Assembly (NCBI GenBank): GCA_900110395.1
Contig: FODP01000004.1
Span: 216,951-280,950 of the forward strand
Length of the DNA: 64,000 bases
From: Rhodospirillales bacterium URHD0017
GTDB taxonomy: Bacteria; Pseudomonadota; Alphaproteobacteria; Reyranellales; Reyranellaceae
Direction: 5' to 3'
The position numbers were made by a program, and so were the translations under genes. Shown here piece by piece: positions 41,162-49,739 of this stretch (within the stretch, counting starts at the first letter, position 1; each line of letters starts with the position of its first letter). The notes under the pieces are model-generated. The model searched no databases and had not been told where the DNA came from. It was given only the letters and a program-made list of their open reading frames with translations.

Positions 41162-41291
41162 ACTAGAGCACATTCCGTTCGGCTGGAATCAGTCGAACGG
41201 AATGTGCCCGTTGAAGCAGGCATCACCGGCGCGCGATTTTCCGATAGGGTGGAACCGCGAGCGGTTCCACCCTATCGGAAAACGCTCTAGT
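41162..41291. repeat. Composite double-hairpin element in a divergent promoter region (family F)
   Basis: Outer arms ACTAGAGC (41162-41169) and GCTCTAGT (41284-41291) are perfectly complementary. Inside are a 14-bp perfect hairpin (41168-41181 with 41194-41207) and a 22-bp perfect hairpin with a 2-nt centre (41235-41280, TTTTCCGATAGGGTGGAACC arm). Its style recalls the palindromic intergenic elements of rhizobia that begin AGAGCATTTTCC. It lies between the divergent SGNH-like gene and gtrA. Confidence 0.88.
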
Positions 41292-41320
41292 CCGACGGCG
41301 GCGCGACACACAGGCAGGCG

Positions 41321-41719
41321 ATGACCGGGGAGTTCCTGAGGTTTCTCGTGACCAGCGGCATCGCTGCCGTCGTCAATCTCGCCAGTCGCTATGCATTGAA
41401 CCGGTTGATGCCGTTCGAGGTCGCTGTCGTGATCGCCTATCTGATCGGCATGACCACCGCCTACGTGCTGGCGCGCCTGTTCGTCTTCGAGGTCTCCGGC
41501 CGGTCCGTTGCTTCCGAGTTCCGCCGCTTCACCATCGTCAATCTCGTGGCCCTGGCGATCGTCTGGCTGGTCAGCGTCGGCCTCGCCCGCCTGCTGTTTC
41601 CCGCGATCGGCTTCACCTGGCATGCCGACGACGTCGCCCATGTGATCGGCGTGCTGTCGCCGGCGATCACGAGCTATTTTGGCCACCGCCTCTACACTTT
41701 CGCCCGGCGTCCGACATGA
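41321..41719 (+). CDS. GtrA-family membrane protein
   Basis: The 132-aa protein has four membrane helices in the GtrA pattern: EFLRFLVTSGIAAVVNLASR, a second helix with AYLIGMTTAYVLARLFVFE, a third with VNLVALAIVWLVSVGLARLL, and a fourth ending SYFGHRLYTFAR. GtrA proteins help move or anchor polyprenyl-linked sugars. The mycobacterial GtrA protein Rv3789 sits beside dprE1/dprE2. Its stop overlaps the start of the next gene by four bases. Confidence 0.88.
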   Translation: MTGEFLRFLVTSGIAAVVNLASRYALNRLMPFEVAVVIAYLIGMTTAYVLARLFVFEVSGRSVASEFRRFTIVNLVALAIVWLVSVGLARLLFPAIGFTWHADDVAHVIGVLSPAITSYFGHRLYTFARRPT

Positions 41720-42966
41720 AGACCGATCTGATCGCTCTCCTGGCCGCCCTGCTGGCCTACGTGGCCCTGCACTGGAGCGGCATCGCCCTCGATCCCGACA
41801 GCTGGGCCGCCTGGCAAGGCGCCGTTTCGATCGTGGCCGGCAAGGGCTACACCTACTTTTCCGGCAATCCGATCCACTCCTGGCCGCCGCTCTATTCGCT
41901 CTATCTCGCCGGCTGGATCGCCGCGATCGGTCCCGCCGCACTCACGCTGATGATCGCCAATGCCGTGCTGGTGGTCGTGCAGGCCGTGCTGTGGCAGGGC
42001 CTTTGGCGGACGCTGACGCGCGATTCGGGATTGGTCGTGGCAACGCTGCCGTCCGCCCTGCTCGCCTTGTTCATCGGCCTGTTCCTGGCGGTCCATGAGC
42101 AATCGGCGTTCTCGCACTATCTGATATTCACGCTCCTGCCGGTCTTCCTGCTTCAGGTCTGGCGTCTGGTCGCGCCGCAGCCGCAACCCATCGGGCTGAT
42201 GAACGGCGGCATCCTGGTCCTGCTGGCCTCGGCGCTGCTGCTGACCCACACCTCCGCCATCGCCTTCCTGGTCGCCGGCTCAGGCGTGCTCGTGATCAAT
42301 CGGCGCGGCGCCAAGGACTCCCTGCTCCTCGCCGTCCTGATCGGCGCCGTGCCGATCGCGCTTTGGCTCGCCGTGCGTCACGTGCTCGACCAGGGCGACA
42401 GCCACCACATCGGCCTCGGTGCCGGGCGGTACGATGTGCTCGCCTATGCCATTCAGGTCTTCGACGGTCCCGGCTCGCTGCTGATGCCGGGCAAGCTCGG
42501 CGCCCAGTTCGTCGCCATCCTGCTGTTGTGGGCGGCCGCCTTGTCACTGGCTGCGAGCCCCATGGCGAGCGGCCTGCGCTTCGGCATCCTGGTCACGGCG
42601 ATCTCGCTGGTGGTGCTGTTCGCGCTGTTCAACCTCACCTGGATCCACGCCTCGCTGGCCGGCCGGTTCGTCCTGTTCGTCCCGTTGATCCTGGTTCCGC
42701 TCACGGTCGCGACGGCGTGGCCGCACCTGCCGCGCGTCACGACCGCGCTGACCGCGCTGGCGATCGTGCCGCTGATCTACTGGCTGGGCTCCTGGGGCAC
42801 GCGACAGTTCACCCAAAGCCTCGCCGAGCTCAGCTTCCCGGCGAATTTCGTGCCGGCCAACGTCTACATAGCGCGCGACTATGTGGCCGGGCCGAACGTC
42901 ACGACCAGGCAGGGGCTTCTGATTGCGCCCGATCCGGCGGAAGAGCCGCGCGCGCGCCGGAAGTGA
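41716..42966 (+). CDS. Polytopic membrane protein, GT-C glycosyltransferase-like
   Basis: The 416-aa protein has about ten membrane helices. The first loop (ALDPDSWAAWQGAVSIVAGKG, then PIHSWPPLYSLYLAGW) resembles the acidic motif and PPLY segment of GT-C glycosyltransferases. No named family is certain. Its start is coupled to gtrA. It is the best candidate in the locus for a transferase using a polyprenyl-phosphoryl pentose, but this is inference from fold pattern and neighbours. The gene ends 7 bp before the convergent flavoprotein gene, with no palindrome between. Confidence 0.68.
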   Translation: MKTDLIALLAALLAYVALHWSGIALDPDSWAAWQGAVSIVAGKGYTYFSGNPIHSWPPLYSLYLAGWIAAIGPAALTLMIANAVLVVVQAVLWQGLWRTLTRDSGLVVATLPSALLALFIGLFLAVHEQSAFSHYLIFTLLPVFLLQVWRLVAPQPQPIGLMNGGILVLLASALLLTHTSAIAFLVAGSGVLVINRRGAKDSLLLAVLIGAVPIALWLAVRHVLDQGDSHHIGLGAGRYDVLAYAIQVFDGPGSLLMPGKLGAQFVAILLLWAAALSLAASPMASGLRFGILVTAISLVVLFALFNLTWIHASLAGRFVLFVPLILVPLTVATAWPHLPRVTTALTALAIVPLIYWLGSWGTRQFTQSLAELSFPANFVPANVYIARDYVAGPNVTTRQGLLIAPDPAEEPRARRK

Positions 42967-42973
42967 ACGCGGC

Positions 42974-44284
42974 CTAGCGGCCTTCCGCCTCCCACACCGC
43001 GGGCTCCGTGACGGCCCGGGCCATCAGCTGGCCGTAGCGCACGCTTTCGGAGATGCCGCGATCCTCCGGATAGTAGAAGCAGGTGTCGGCAATCTGCAGG
43101 CCGGCAATTTCCGTCTGCACCTTGGGAAGCTTGGCCAGGAAGCCCGGCGGGCAGACGGGTTGCGCGTAGCGCAGCCGGCCGACCTGGCTCGCCTTGAGAT
43201 CCTGCGGCTGCAGTGCCGGGTTGAGCTTGCGCAGGTAGCCATAGGCTTCGGCCACGAACGCCTCGTTCGATCGAGTGAACTTGGGATGCGTCTGCGGCAT
43301 GTAGTACGGGACGTAGACCACCGTGTCGGGCAGCTTGCGCAAATTCGAGAACTCCACGATGCCCGGGATGTCGATGCCGGCGTCGTTCACGTTCAGCCAG
43401 AAATGCTGCGTGACCGGCTTGGCGAGCTTGAGCAGCACACAGACCACGCCGATGTTGCGTATGGCGTCGTAGCGGGCCTTTGCCGCATCCGACAATCCAG
43501 GCACCAGCGCCGAGACGAAGGGCGTCGGCACGGTCGAGATCACGGCGTCGAAGGCGAGCCGTTCGCCGTCGACGACGAGGCCGGTCACCCGCCCGGCTTC
43601 GCTGGTGATCTGGCTGACGCGCGCCCCGAGGCGCACTTTGCCGCCGCGACCTTCGACGGCACCCACCAGCGCCTCGATCAGGACCTCCGAACCGCCATCG
43701 ATACAGCCGAGCTGCTCCTGGAACACGGACCGTCGCGAGGTGCCGACGCGCTTGATGCGTGTCCAGATCCAGGCCGCCGAGATGTCGTCGGCATACTCGA
43801 AGAACTTCAGATCGAACAGGCGCCGCCACAACACCTCATAGGCGCGTCGGCCATGCCACTTCACGAACCAGTCCCTGGCGTTCACGTGCTCGAGCGCCGA
43901 CCAGTCGCGGCGTCTGGTCGACAGGAACATGTGCAGCCCGTAGCGCAGCTTGTCTAAAAGGCCGAGCTTGGGGAAGGCGAGCAGCGCCAGCGGGTCGCCC
44001 CAGCGGTAGTGCCGGCCATCGACGTAGTAGCCCATCGACGTATCGCGCCAGATGAGCTTGTCGGAAATGCCGAGCTCGGCCATCAGATCGAAGGTCGCCC
44101 GATCGGCCTTGCAGATGAAATGGTAGAAGCGCTCGATCGACAGGCCGTCGAAGTCGAAATGCGCCGCCATGCCGCCGGCGACACGATCGCCTTCGAACAC
44201 CGTCACCTGATGGCCGAGCTTCAGCGCATGGTAGGCGGCTGCCAGTCCCATGGCCCCTGCTCCGACGACCGCGACGCGCGCCAT
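42974..44284 (-). CDS. NAD(P)/FAD-dependent oxidoreductase (Glf/amine-oxidase-like)
   Basis: The 436-aa flavoprotein begins ARVAVVGAGAMGLAAAYHAL, a GxGxxG dinucleotide-binding motif, followed by FEGDRVAGGMA. It belongs to the broad amine oxidase/UDP-galactopyranose-mutase-like group (ISTVPTPFV, CIDGGSEVLIEALV). The segment ERFYHFICKAD is a typical element in proteins of this kind found beside DprE-like genes. It may oxidise, reduce or rearrange a nucleotide sugar or lipid-linked intermediate. It is the last gene of the operon, 2 bp after the epimerase gene. Confidence 0.85.
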   Translation of the reverse strand: MARVAVVGAGAMGLAAAYHALKLGHQVTVFEGDRVAGGMAAHFDFDGLSIERFYHFICKADRATFDLMAELGISDKLIWRDTSMGYYVDGRHYRWGDPLALLAFPKLGLLDKLRYGLHMFLSTRRRDWSALEHVNARDWFVKWHGRRAYEVLWRRLFDLKFFEYADDISAAWIWTRIKRVGTSRRSVFQEQLGCIDGGSEVLIEALVGAVEGRGGKVRLGARVSQITSEAGRVTGLVVDGERLAFDAVISTVPTPFVSALVPGLSDAAKARYDAIRNIGVVCVLLKLAKPVTQHFWLNVNDAGIDIPGIVEFSNLRKLPDTVVYVPYYMPQTHPKFTRSNEAFVAEAYGYLRKLNPALQPQDLKASQVGRLRYAQPVCPPGFLAKLPKVQTEIAGLQIADTCFYYPEDRGISESVRYGQLMARAVTEPAVWEAEGR

Positions 44285-44286
44285 GA

Positions 44287-45246
44287 TCAGAACTCCAGGA
44301 CCACTTTGGAATAGACGGGATGCTGGAAGGTCTCGCGCAGCGCCTCGGCGATCGGCGTCGAGCGCACGCCGAAGATCGCCGGCCAGTCGATCACCTCGAA
44401 GGTCTCGGGGATGACGAGCGCCGCGAGCTGGCTTGTCGTGAAGGGCGGATCACGGTCGATCAGGGCGTAGACCTTCAGCAGGGCCCAGAAGACACCATAG
44501 GGAATCCGGACGATGGCGGTGTGCGCCCCCGTAGCCGCCCGGATCGCACGGATCAAGTCGATGTAGTCGATCCTTTCCTGGCCGGAGATGTTGTAGGCCT
44601 GACCGGGACGAGGCTTGTCGAGGCAGGCCGCGATCAGGTCGCAAAAATCCCCGACATAGAGTGGCTGGCGCAGGTAGCGACCGTGGCCGGGGACCGGAAA
44701 CAGCGGCGTGCGGGCCATGAACCGCGCCAGCCAGCCGAGATGCTTGCGGTCGAACCAGCCGTACATCAGGGTCGGCCGCAGGATGCAGGCCGGGATCGCG
44801 CTTTCGACGACCAGCGCCTCCTGCTCCCGCTTCGTCTCCGTATAGAAGTCGCGCGCCGCCGAGTTCAGCACCGACGAGCTCACATGAACGATGTATCCGA
44901 TGCCGCCGGCCTTGGCGGCGGCCAGCACGTTGCGCGTGGCGGTGACGTTGTTGGCGATGAAGGGCGTCTCGGTGAGGGCGCCAATCTGCGCATGATTGAG
45001 GACCAGCGCCCGCGCTCCGGTGAAAGCCTCCTGCCATGCCCCATCCACGGCGAGGTCGGCCTCGATCACACGGATTTCAGGATGCAGCCGCGCCAGAATC
45101 CTGGTGTTGGCCGGATGCTTGTCGATCGCGATCAGCGGGCCGGCATGACGGGCTTTCAGACGGGGGATGAGGTTCTGCCCCACCAGCCCCGCGGCTCCGG
45201 TGATCACGATAGGCCGACGATCCGGTTCCATCGCGCGCCCGCTCAC
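44287..45246 (-). CDS. NAD-dependent epimerase/dehydratase family protein
   Basis: The 319-aa extended-SDR protein has IVITGAAGLVGQNLIPRL (Rossmann), the catalytic-type region SSSVLNSAARDFYTETKRE (Tyr-x-x-x-Lys as YTETK), GRYLRQPLYVGDF and YNISGQE. It should act on a sugar nucleotide or lipid-linked sugar. I start at the GTG overlapping the DprE2-like stop (GTGA, 45243-45246). A later ATG (MEPDRRP) is possible. Substrate uncertain. The operon position suggests it completes or varies the donor sugar. Confidence 0.86.
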   Translation of the reverse strand: MSGRAMEPDRRPIVITGAAGLVGQNLIPRLKARHAGPLIAIDKHPANTRILARLHPEIRVIEADLAVDGAWQEAFTGARALVLNHAQIGALTETPFIANNVTATRNVLAAAKAGGIGYIVHVSSSVLNSAARDFYTETKREQEALVVESAIPACILRPTLMYGWFDRKHLGWLARFMARTPLFPVPGHGRYLRQPLYVGDFCDLIAACLDKPRPGQAYNISGQERIDYIDLIRAIRAATGAHTAIVRIPYGVFWALLKVYALIDRDPPFTTSQLAALVIPETFEVIDWPAIFGVRSTPIAEALRETFQHPVYSKVVLEF

Positions 45247-45989
45247 AGCCTGGTCTTATGGAAGACGAATGCCGGCACGTTGCGGACGACCAGCATGATG
45301 AAGCGCCAGAACCACGGCGTGTAGACGATCGGCCGGCCCGGCCGCTCGGCGGCGGCCCTGATGTCGCGCGCGACAGTCGCGGGCTTGGCCCACAGCGGGC
45401 CACCGCGCTTCAGGTGCGCCGTCATCGGCGTATCGACGAAGCCCGCCTTGATGGTGACGGCGTGCGCTCCACTGCGGGCCAGACGGTGGGCGATGCCCTC
45501 GACCAGCACGCCGAGGCCAGCCTTGGCTGCACCGTAGACATAGTTGGACTGGCGGCCGCGGTCGGCGGCGACGGAACTCACGACGACCAGCGCGCCTGCC
45601 TTCTGGCGCTCCAGCAGAGCCGCCGCGGCCAGGCACCACGGAACCGCGGCGGTGAAGTTCACGTCGATGATCCTGGCAGCCTCGCCAGGATCGCGTTCGG
45701 CCAACGCCTGGTCGCCGAGGGCGCCGAAGAACAGGAGGATCGCGTCGACCGGTCCCTCGAGATGGGCCGCCATGCGCTCGAGCTCGCCGGCGGGATCGGC
45801 GCAGGCTGCGAAGTCGACCTGCCAGCTCCTGGCCGCGGCCGCACCGCGTGCGATGAGATCGCTGCCGACCTGCTCCAGCCGCTCAATGTTGCGGCCGGCC
45901 AGGACCAGTCGCGCGCTGTCGGCGGCATAGAGACGAGCCGTCGCCTCGCCGATCGCCGACAGCGCGCCGAGCACGATGACCCTGCTCAC
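45243..45989 (-). CDS. dprE2: DprE2-like polyprenylphosphoryl-2-ketoribose reductase (SDR)
   Basis: The 248-aa SDR starts at a GTG overlapping the upstream stop (GTGA, 45986-45989). It has VLGALSAIGEATARLYA, VVSSVAADRGRQSNYVYGAAK (Ser, Tyr and Lys; written here in part) and KAGFVDTPMT. The SNYVYGAAKAGL segment is very close to what I recall of mycobacterial DprE2 (SNFVYGSTKAGL). DprE2 reduces the 2-keto intermediate to polyprenyl-phosphoryl-arabinose, using NADH. The adjacent DprE1-like gene makes this assignment strong. Confidence 0.88.
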   Translation of the reverse strand: MSRVIVLGALSAIGEATARLYAADSARLVLAGRNIERLEQVGSDLIARGAAAARSWQVDFAACADPAGELERMAAHLEGPVDAILLFFGALGDQALAERDPGEAARIIDVNFTAAVPWCLAAAALLERQKAGALVVVSSVAADRGRQSNYVYGAAKAGLGVLVEGIAHRLARSGAHAVTIKAGFVDTPMTAHLKRGGPLWAKPATVARDIRAAAERPGRPIVYTPWFWRFIMLVVRNVPAFVFHKTRL

Positions 45990-47311
45990 CTCGCGACTCT
46001 CCGCCAGAAGTTGGAACTGAACCGCGGATCGACGTGAGCCGCGAAGCTGGTCCATTCGGGGTATCCGGCACGGAACATGTCGGCCGGCATGCGGCCATCC
46101 TTGGCGGGATAGAGCCGCCCGCCGGCCTGGCGGACGATGTCGTCCAACCGGCCGAGCAGGGCCAGCGTCGGCGCCCCCCGGTTGGCAAAGTCGAGCGCCA
46201 GCGTGGCGCCTTCGCGCGCGAAGGAGAGCATGCCGGGCGAGCGCGACGGACCCAGCGTCTTGAGAACGGAAAGCGCGGACGCAGCACCCGACGCCTCGAT
46301 TTCGCGCATCAGCTCCTCAATCGCCGCTTCGGCGGCCGATGGCGGCACCAGGCACTGGTACTGATAGAAGCCGGGCCGGCCATACAGCCGGTTCCAATGG
46401 CTCACCTTATCAAGCGGAAAGAAGAACGGCGCGTAGTGCATCCGTTGGCGGGCCCTTCCCGACTTCTGCAGGCGCCAATAGAGACCGTTGAACGCGCGGA
46501 TCACGACAGAGTTGAGCAAGGCGCTCGGCGCCTCGAACGGCACCGACAAGGCGCTCTCGGCGTGCGGGACGAGGTCGCCATCGTCGAGCCAGTTCGCGCG
46601 CTGGAAGATGCCGCGGCCCAGCTCGCTTCCCCGGGCGGTGCAATCGATCCACGCCACCGTGTGCTCGTGGCTGCCGGCGCTCTCGGCCGCCAATCGGAAG
46701 AAGTCGCGGACATGCCCGAAGGCGATGCGTTCGACGTCGAGCCAGGCGCTGCGGATCGGCGTCAGCTCGAGCTCGACCGAGGTAATGATGCCGGTGAGGC
46801 CGAGGCCGCCGATCGTGGCGGCAAACAGGTCGCTGCCTTCGCCGGAAGCGAGATCGATCTGTCCCTGATCGGAGCGCAGCAGGCTGAGCCGCCTGACGCC
46901 GCGGCCGAAGCTGCCGGCACGATGATTGTTCTTGCCGTGCACGTCGTTGGCCAAAAGGCCGCCCAGCGTGGCATGGCGCGTGCCCGGCACGGTCGTCGTG
47001 AACCATCCCTTGGGAACGATACGGCGCAGCAGGTCGCCGAGCGCGAGGCCCGCCTCCGCCTGCACGATGCCCCCTGTCGAATCGAGGGCGATCAGGCGAT
47101 CCAGCCGCGTCATGTCGATCAGACGCTGGCCACCGTTCAGGCAACTGTCGCCATAGGAGCGGCCGAGACCGACCGCGAGCAGCGAGCGATTGTCCGGCTG
47201 GGCCAGCAGGCCCTTCAGCTCGTCGCGGAAGGCGGGGGCGGCGACGTCCTGGTGGACACGCTCGACCCGACCCCACGAGAGGAACTGATCCTGCCCGACG
47301 AAGCCCGTCAC
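45986..47311 (-). CDS. dprE1: DprE1-like polyprenylphosphoryl-ribose 2'-oxidase (FAD)
   Basis: The 441-aa protein is a VAO-type flavoprotein. TTVPGTRHATLGGLLANDVH (part) and HGKNNHRAGSFG match the DprE1 FAD-binding region including the His that bonds to FAD, and GGLGLTGIIT follows. The catalytic Lys equivalent (K418 in M. tuberculosis) is kept in GGRLYPAKDGR. The position I align to Cys387, the benzothiazinone target, is Ala here (ATLALDF). It oxidises polyprenyl-phosphoryl-ribose at C2'. The GTG start overlaps the UbiA stop (47308-47311). Residue numbering is from memory of the mycobacterial enzyme. Confidence 0.9.
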   Translation of the reverse strand: MTGFVGQDQFLSWGRVERVHQDVAAPAFRDELKGLLAQPDNRSLLAVGLGRSYGDSCLNGGQRLIDMTRLDRLIALDSTGGIVQAEAGLALGDLLRRIVPKGWFTTTVPGTRHATLGGLLANDVHGKNNHRAGSFGRGVRRLSLLRSDQGQIDLASGEGSDLFAATIGGLGLTGIITSVELELTPIRSAWLDVERIAFGHVRDFFRLAAESAGSHEHTVAWIDCTARGSELGRGIFQRANWLDDGDLVPHAESALSVPFEAPSALLNSVVIRAFNGLYWRLQKSGRARQRMHYAPFFFPLDKVSHWNRLYGRPGFYQYQCLVPPSAAEAAIEELMREIEASGAASALSVLKTLGPSRSPGMLSFAREGATLALDFANRGAPTLALLGRLDDIVRQAGGRLYPAKDGRMPADMFRAGYPEWTSFAAHVDPRFSSNFWRRVAR

Positions 47312-48747
47312 AGGACCGCCATGACGAACGTGCCGGCGATGAGGAGGCCCAGCACATAGCTCAGGGGATCGCGGACGGCGAACAGCACCGGATCGTCGTT
47401 GAGCTCGCCGCGGTGGGTCAGCAGCCAGATGCGGGCGAACCAGAGAAAGACCCAGACCGCGATCAGCCACAGCCAGTGAGGATGGGCATAAAGGTTGGTC
47501 GAGTAGGCATCGTTGGTGACGTAGAAGAACAGGATGAGGATGGCGCACAGGCTGGACGACACGCCGAAGGACAGGGTCAGGGGCGCATCGCTCTCGACGT
47601 AGCCGCGGCCCGCGATCTTGCCGCCGACCCTGGCGGCCTCCGGCGCACGCACGATCTCGAGATGACGCTTGGCCATCGACAGCGAGAAGAACGAGAACAT
47701 GGTGAACGACAACAGCCACGGCGAATTCGTGACATGGATCAGTACGCTGCCCATGAGGACGCGCAGCGTGTAGAGGCTGCCCAGGATGAAGGCGTCGAAT
47801 ATCGGCACCGTCTTGAGGTGCAGCGAGTAGGCGAGAGTCATCGCCACGTAGAAGACAAGCAGGCCACCGAAAGCCAGCCCGAGGGCGGCGCCGCCGATCA
47901 GGCCGCCCGCGATCAACGCCAGCGCCAGCAGCAACGCCGGCATCGCCCCGAGATCGCCGCGCGCGACCAGCCGGAAGCGCTTGGTGGGATGGGCGCGATC
48001 GGCCTTGAGATCGCTGAGATCGTTGATCAGGTAGGTGCCCGAGGCGACGCAGCCAAAGGCGATGAAACCGGCCACGACCTGCTCGAAGGCCGCCAGGTCG
48101 TTGTACTTGTGGGCGAGCAGCAGCGGCACGAAGAGCAGCAGGTTCTTCGACCACTGGTGCAGGCGGAGCGCCCTGATCCAGTCCCGCAAGGAACGCCTTG
48201 GCGCGGGAAACTCGCGCTCGATCGGCGGACCCAGGCGCTCGGCGGTTCGCTGGGTTGCCGGCGAAGCCCCGACCACGACGATCGATGTCGCTCCGCGCCA
48301 GACGGGAATGTCGTCCGCGCCGCCGCCGGCATAGGAGAAGCCGTCGGGAAAACGTTGCTGCAGATGGTGCAGCTTGGCGTCGCCGCGCAACTCGACGCCG
48401 TTCTCCGAGCCGCGGGCCGAGCCGAAGATGCCGAGCCTGGCCGCCATGGCGTCGGCGACCGGCTGCATCGCCGAGGTGGCGAGATGCAGCTCGCGCCCGT
48501 TGGCCCGCTCGCGTTCCAGGTAGTCGAGGAAATCCCGCCTGATGGGCAGCGCCTCGGCGTCGACGTAGCCCAGTCGCGTCAGCTGCTCGGCCACGCCCCG
48601 GCGGCCCTTGGCGAACGCGGCAAGAATGCCGAGGAAATCGGATGGCCGGCGCAGCAGCATCGTGACGATGCCCTCCGCGATGCTGTCGGCCTTGCTGAGG
48701 GTCCCGTCCAGTTCGACGACCAGCGGGCACGACCAGCGTTCGCTCAA
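47308..48747 (-). CDS. HAD-UbiA fusion, polyprenyl-phosphate phosphoribosyltransferase-like
   Basis: The product is 479 aa. Residues about 1-190 form a HAD-like domain. About 195-479 form a UbiA-type prenyltransferase with NDLSDLKADRAHPTKRFR, the two Asp-rich substrate motifs and seven to nine helices. UbiA proteins of this branch join PRPP to a polyprenyl phosphate, and the HAD domain could remove the 5'-phosphate. The HAD nucleophile motif reads VVELDGTL, with Glu where the nucleophile Asp is expected. I favour a TTG start at 48747, with GGAGG seven bases upstream. An ATG 24 bp earlier is the alternative. First gene of the five-gene operon. Confidence 0.87.
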   Translation of the reverse strand: MSERWSCPLVVELDGTLSKADSIAEGIVTMLLRRPSDFLGILAAFAKGRRGVAEQLTRLGYVDAEALPIRRDFLDYLERERANGRELHLATSAMQPVADAMAARLGIFGSARGSENGVELRGDAKLHHLQQRFPDGFSYAGGGADDIPVWRGATSIVVVGASPATQRTAERLGPPIEREFPAPRRSLRDWIRALRLHQWSKNLLLFVPLLLAHKYNDLAAFEQVVAGFIAFGCVASGTYLINDLSDLKADRAHPTKRFRLVARGDLGAMPALLLALALIAGGLIGGAALGLAFGGLLVFYVAMTLAYSLHLKTVPIFDAFILGSLYTLRVLMGSVLIHVTNSPWLLSFTMFSFFSLSMAKRHLEIVRAPEAARVGGKIAGRGYVESDAPLTLSFGVSSSLCAILILFFYVTNDAYSTNLYAHPHWLWLIAVWVFLWFARIWLLTHRGELNDDPVLFAVRDPLSYVLGLLIAGTFVMAVL

Positions 48748-48850
48748 CCTCAGTCCTCCGCACGGCGCCATCGCGTTGCCCGCGAGGCTGCACTCTTCAT
48801 GCGGAATACTAGTTCAAACGACGATCGGATACCACGAAGTCTGCGAGACT

Positions 48851-49723
48851 CTATCGAGTCGGGACCGGACGCTCGCCTGAATAGTCGTAGAAGCCGCGCT
48901 TGACCTTGCGGCCGACCCAGCCGGCCTCGACGTACTTCACCAGCAGCGGGCACGGACGGTACTTGGAATCGGCCAGGCCCTCGTGCAGCACCTGCATCAC
49001 CGAGAGACAGGTATCCAGCCCGATGAAGTCGGCGAGCTCGAGCGGACCCATCGGATGGTTGGCGCCGAGCTTCATGCCGGTGTCGATCGCCTCGACGTTG
49101 CCGACGCCCTCGTAGAGCGCGTAGACCGCCTCGTTGATCATCGGCAGCAGGATGCGGTTGACGATGAAGGCCGGGAAGTCCTCGGCATTGACCGGCTTCT
49201 TGTCGAGCTTGACCACCACGTCGCGCACGGTGCGGAAGGTCTCTTCCTCCGTGGCGATGCCGCGGATCAGCTCGACCAGGCCCATCATCGGCACCGGGTT
49301 CATGAAGTGCATGCCCATGAACTTGCCGGGCCGGTCGGTCACCGAGGCCAGACGCGTCACCGAGATCGACGAGGTGTTGGTGGCCAGCAGCACGTTGGCC
49401 GGCAGGTCGACGCACACCTTCTTGAAGATCTCGCGCTTGACCTGCTCGTTCTCGGTCGCCGCCTCGACGATCAGGTCGCAGTCGGCGAACTGCTTGAAGT
49501 CGGTGCCGGTGGTGATGCGCCGGATCGCGGCATCCTTGTCCTCGGGGCGGATCATGCCGCGGCCGATCTGGCGATCCATGTTGCGACCGATGGCGTCGAT
49601 GCCCTTGTCGAGATGCGCCTGGTCGACGTCCGCCATACGGATGTCGTAGCCCTTGAGGGCACAGACATGGGCGATGCCGCTGCCCATCTGGCCGGCACCA
49701 ATGACGCCGATGCGTTTGATCAT
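48851..49723 (-). CDS. hbdA: 3-hydroxybutyryl-CoA dehydrogenase
   Basis: The 290-aa protein has the NAD-binding motif IGVIGAGQMGSGIAHV, TNTSSISVTRLA, GMHFMNPVPMMGLVELI (catalytic His and Asn region) and NRILLPMINEAVYAL. It oxidises (S)-3-hydroxybutyryl-CoA to acetoacetyl-CoA or the reverse. It follows etfA by 16 bp, forming an etfB-etfA-hbdA operon, the usual setting for short-chain acyl-CoA metabolism. It fits both butyrate oxidation and the supply of crotonyl-CoA to ccr. Confidence 0.95.
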   Translation of the reverse strand: MIKRIGVIGAGQMGSGIAHVCALKGYDIRMADVDQAHLDKGIDAIGRNMDRQIGRGMIRPEDKDAAIRRITTGTDFKQFADCDLIVEAATENEQVKREIFKKVCVDLPANVLLATNTSSISVTRLASVTDRPGKFMGMHFMNPVPMMGLVELIRGIATEEETFRTVRDVVVKLDKKPVNAEDFPAFIVNRILLPMINEAVYALYEGVGNVEAIDTGMKLGANHPMGPLELADFIGLDTCLSVMQVLHEGLADSKYRPCPLLVKYVEAGWVGRKVKRGFYDYSGERPVPTR

Positions 49724-49739
49724 GACGCGATACTCCGCG

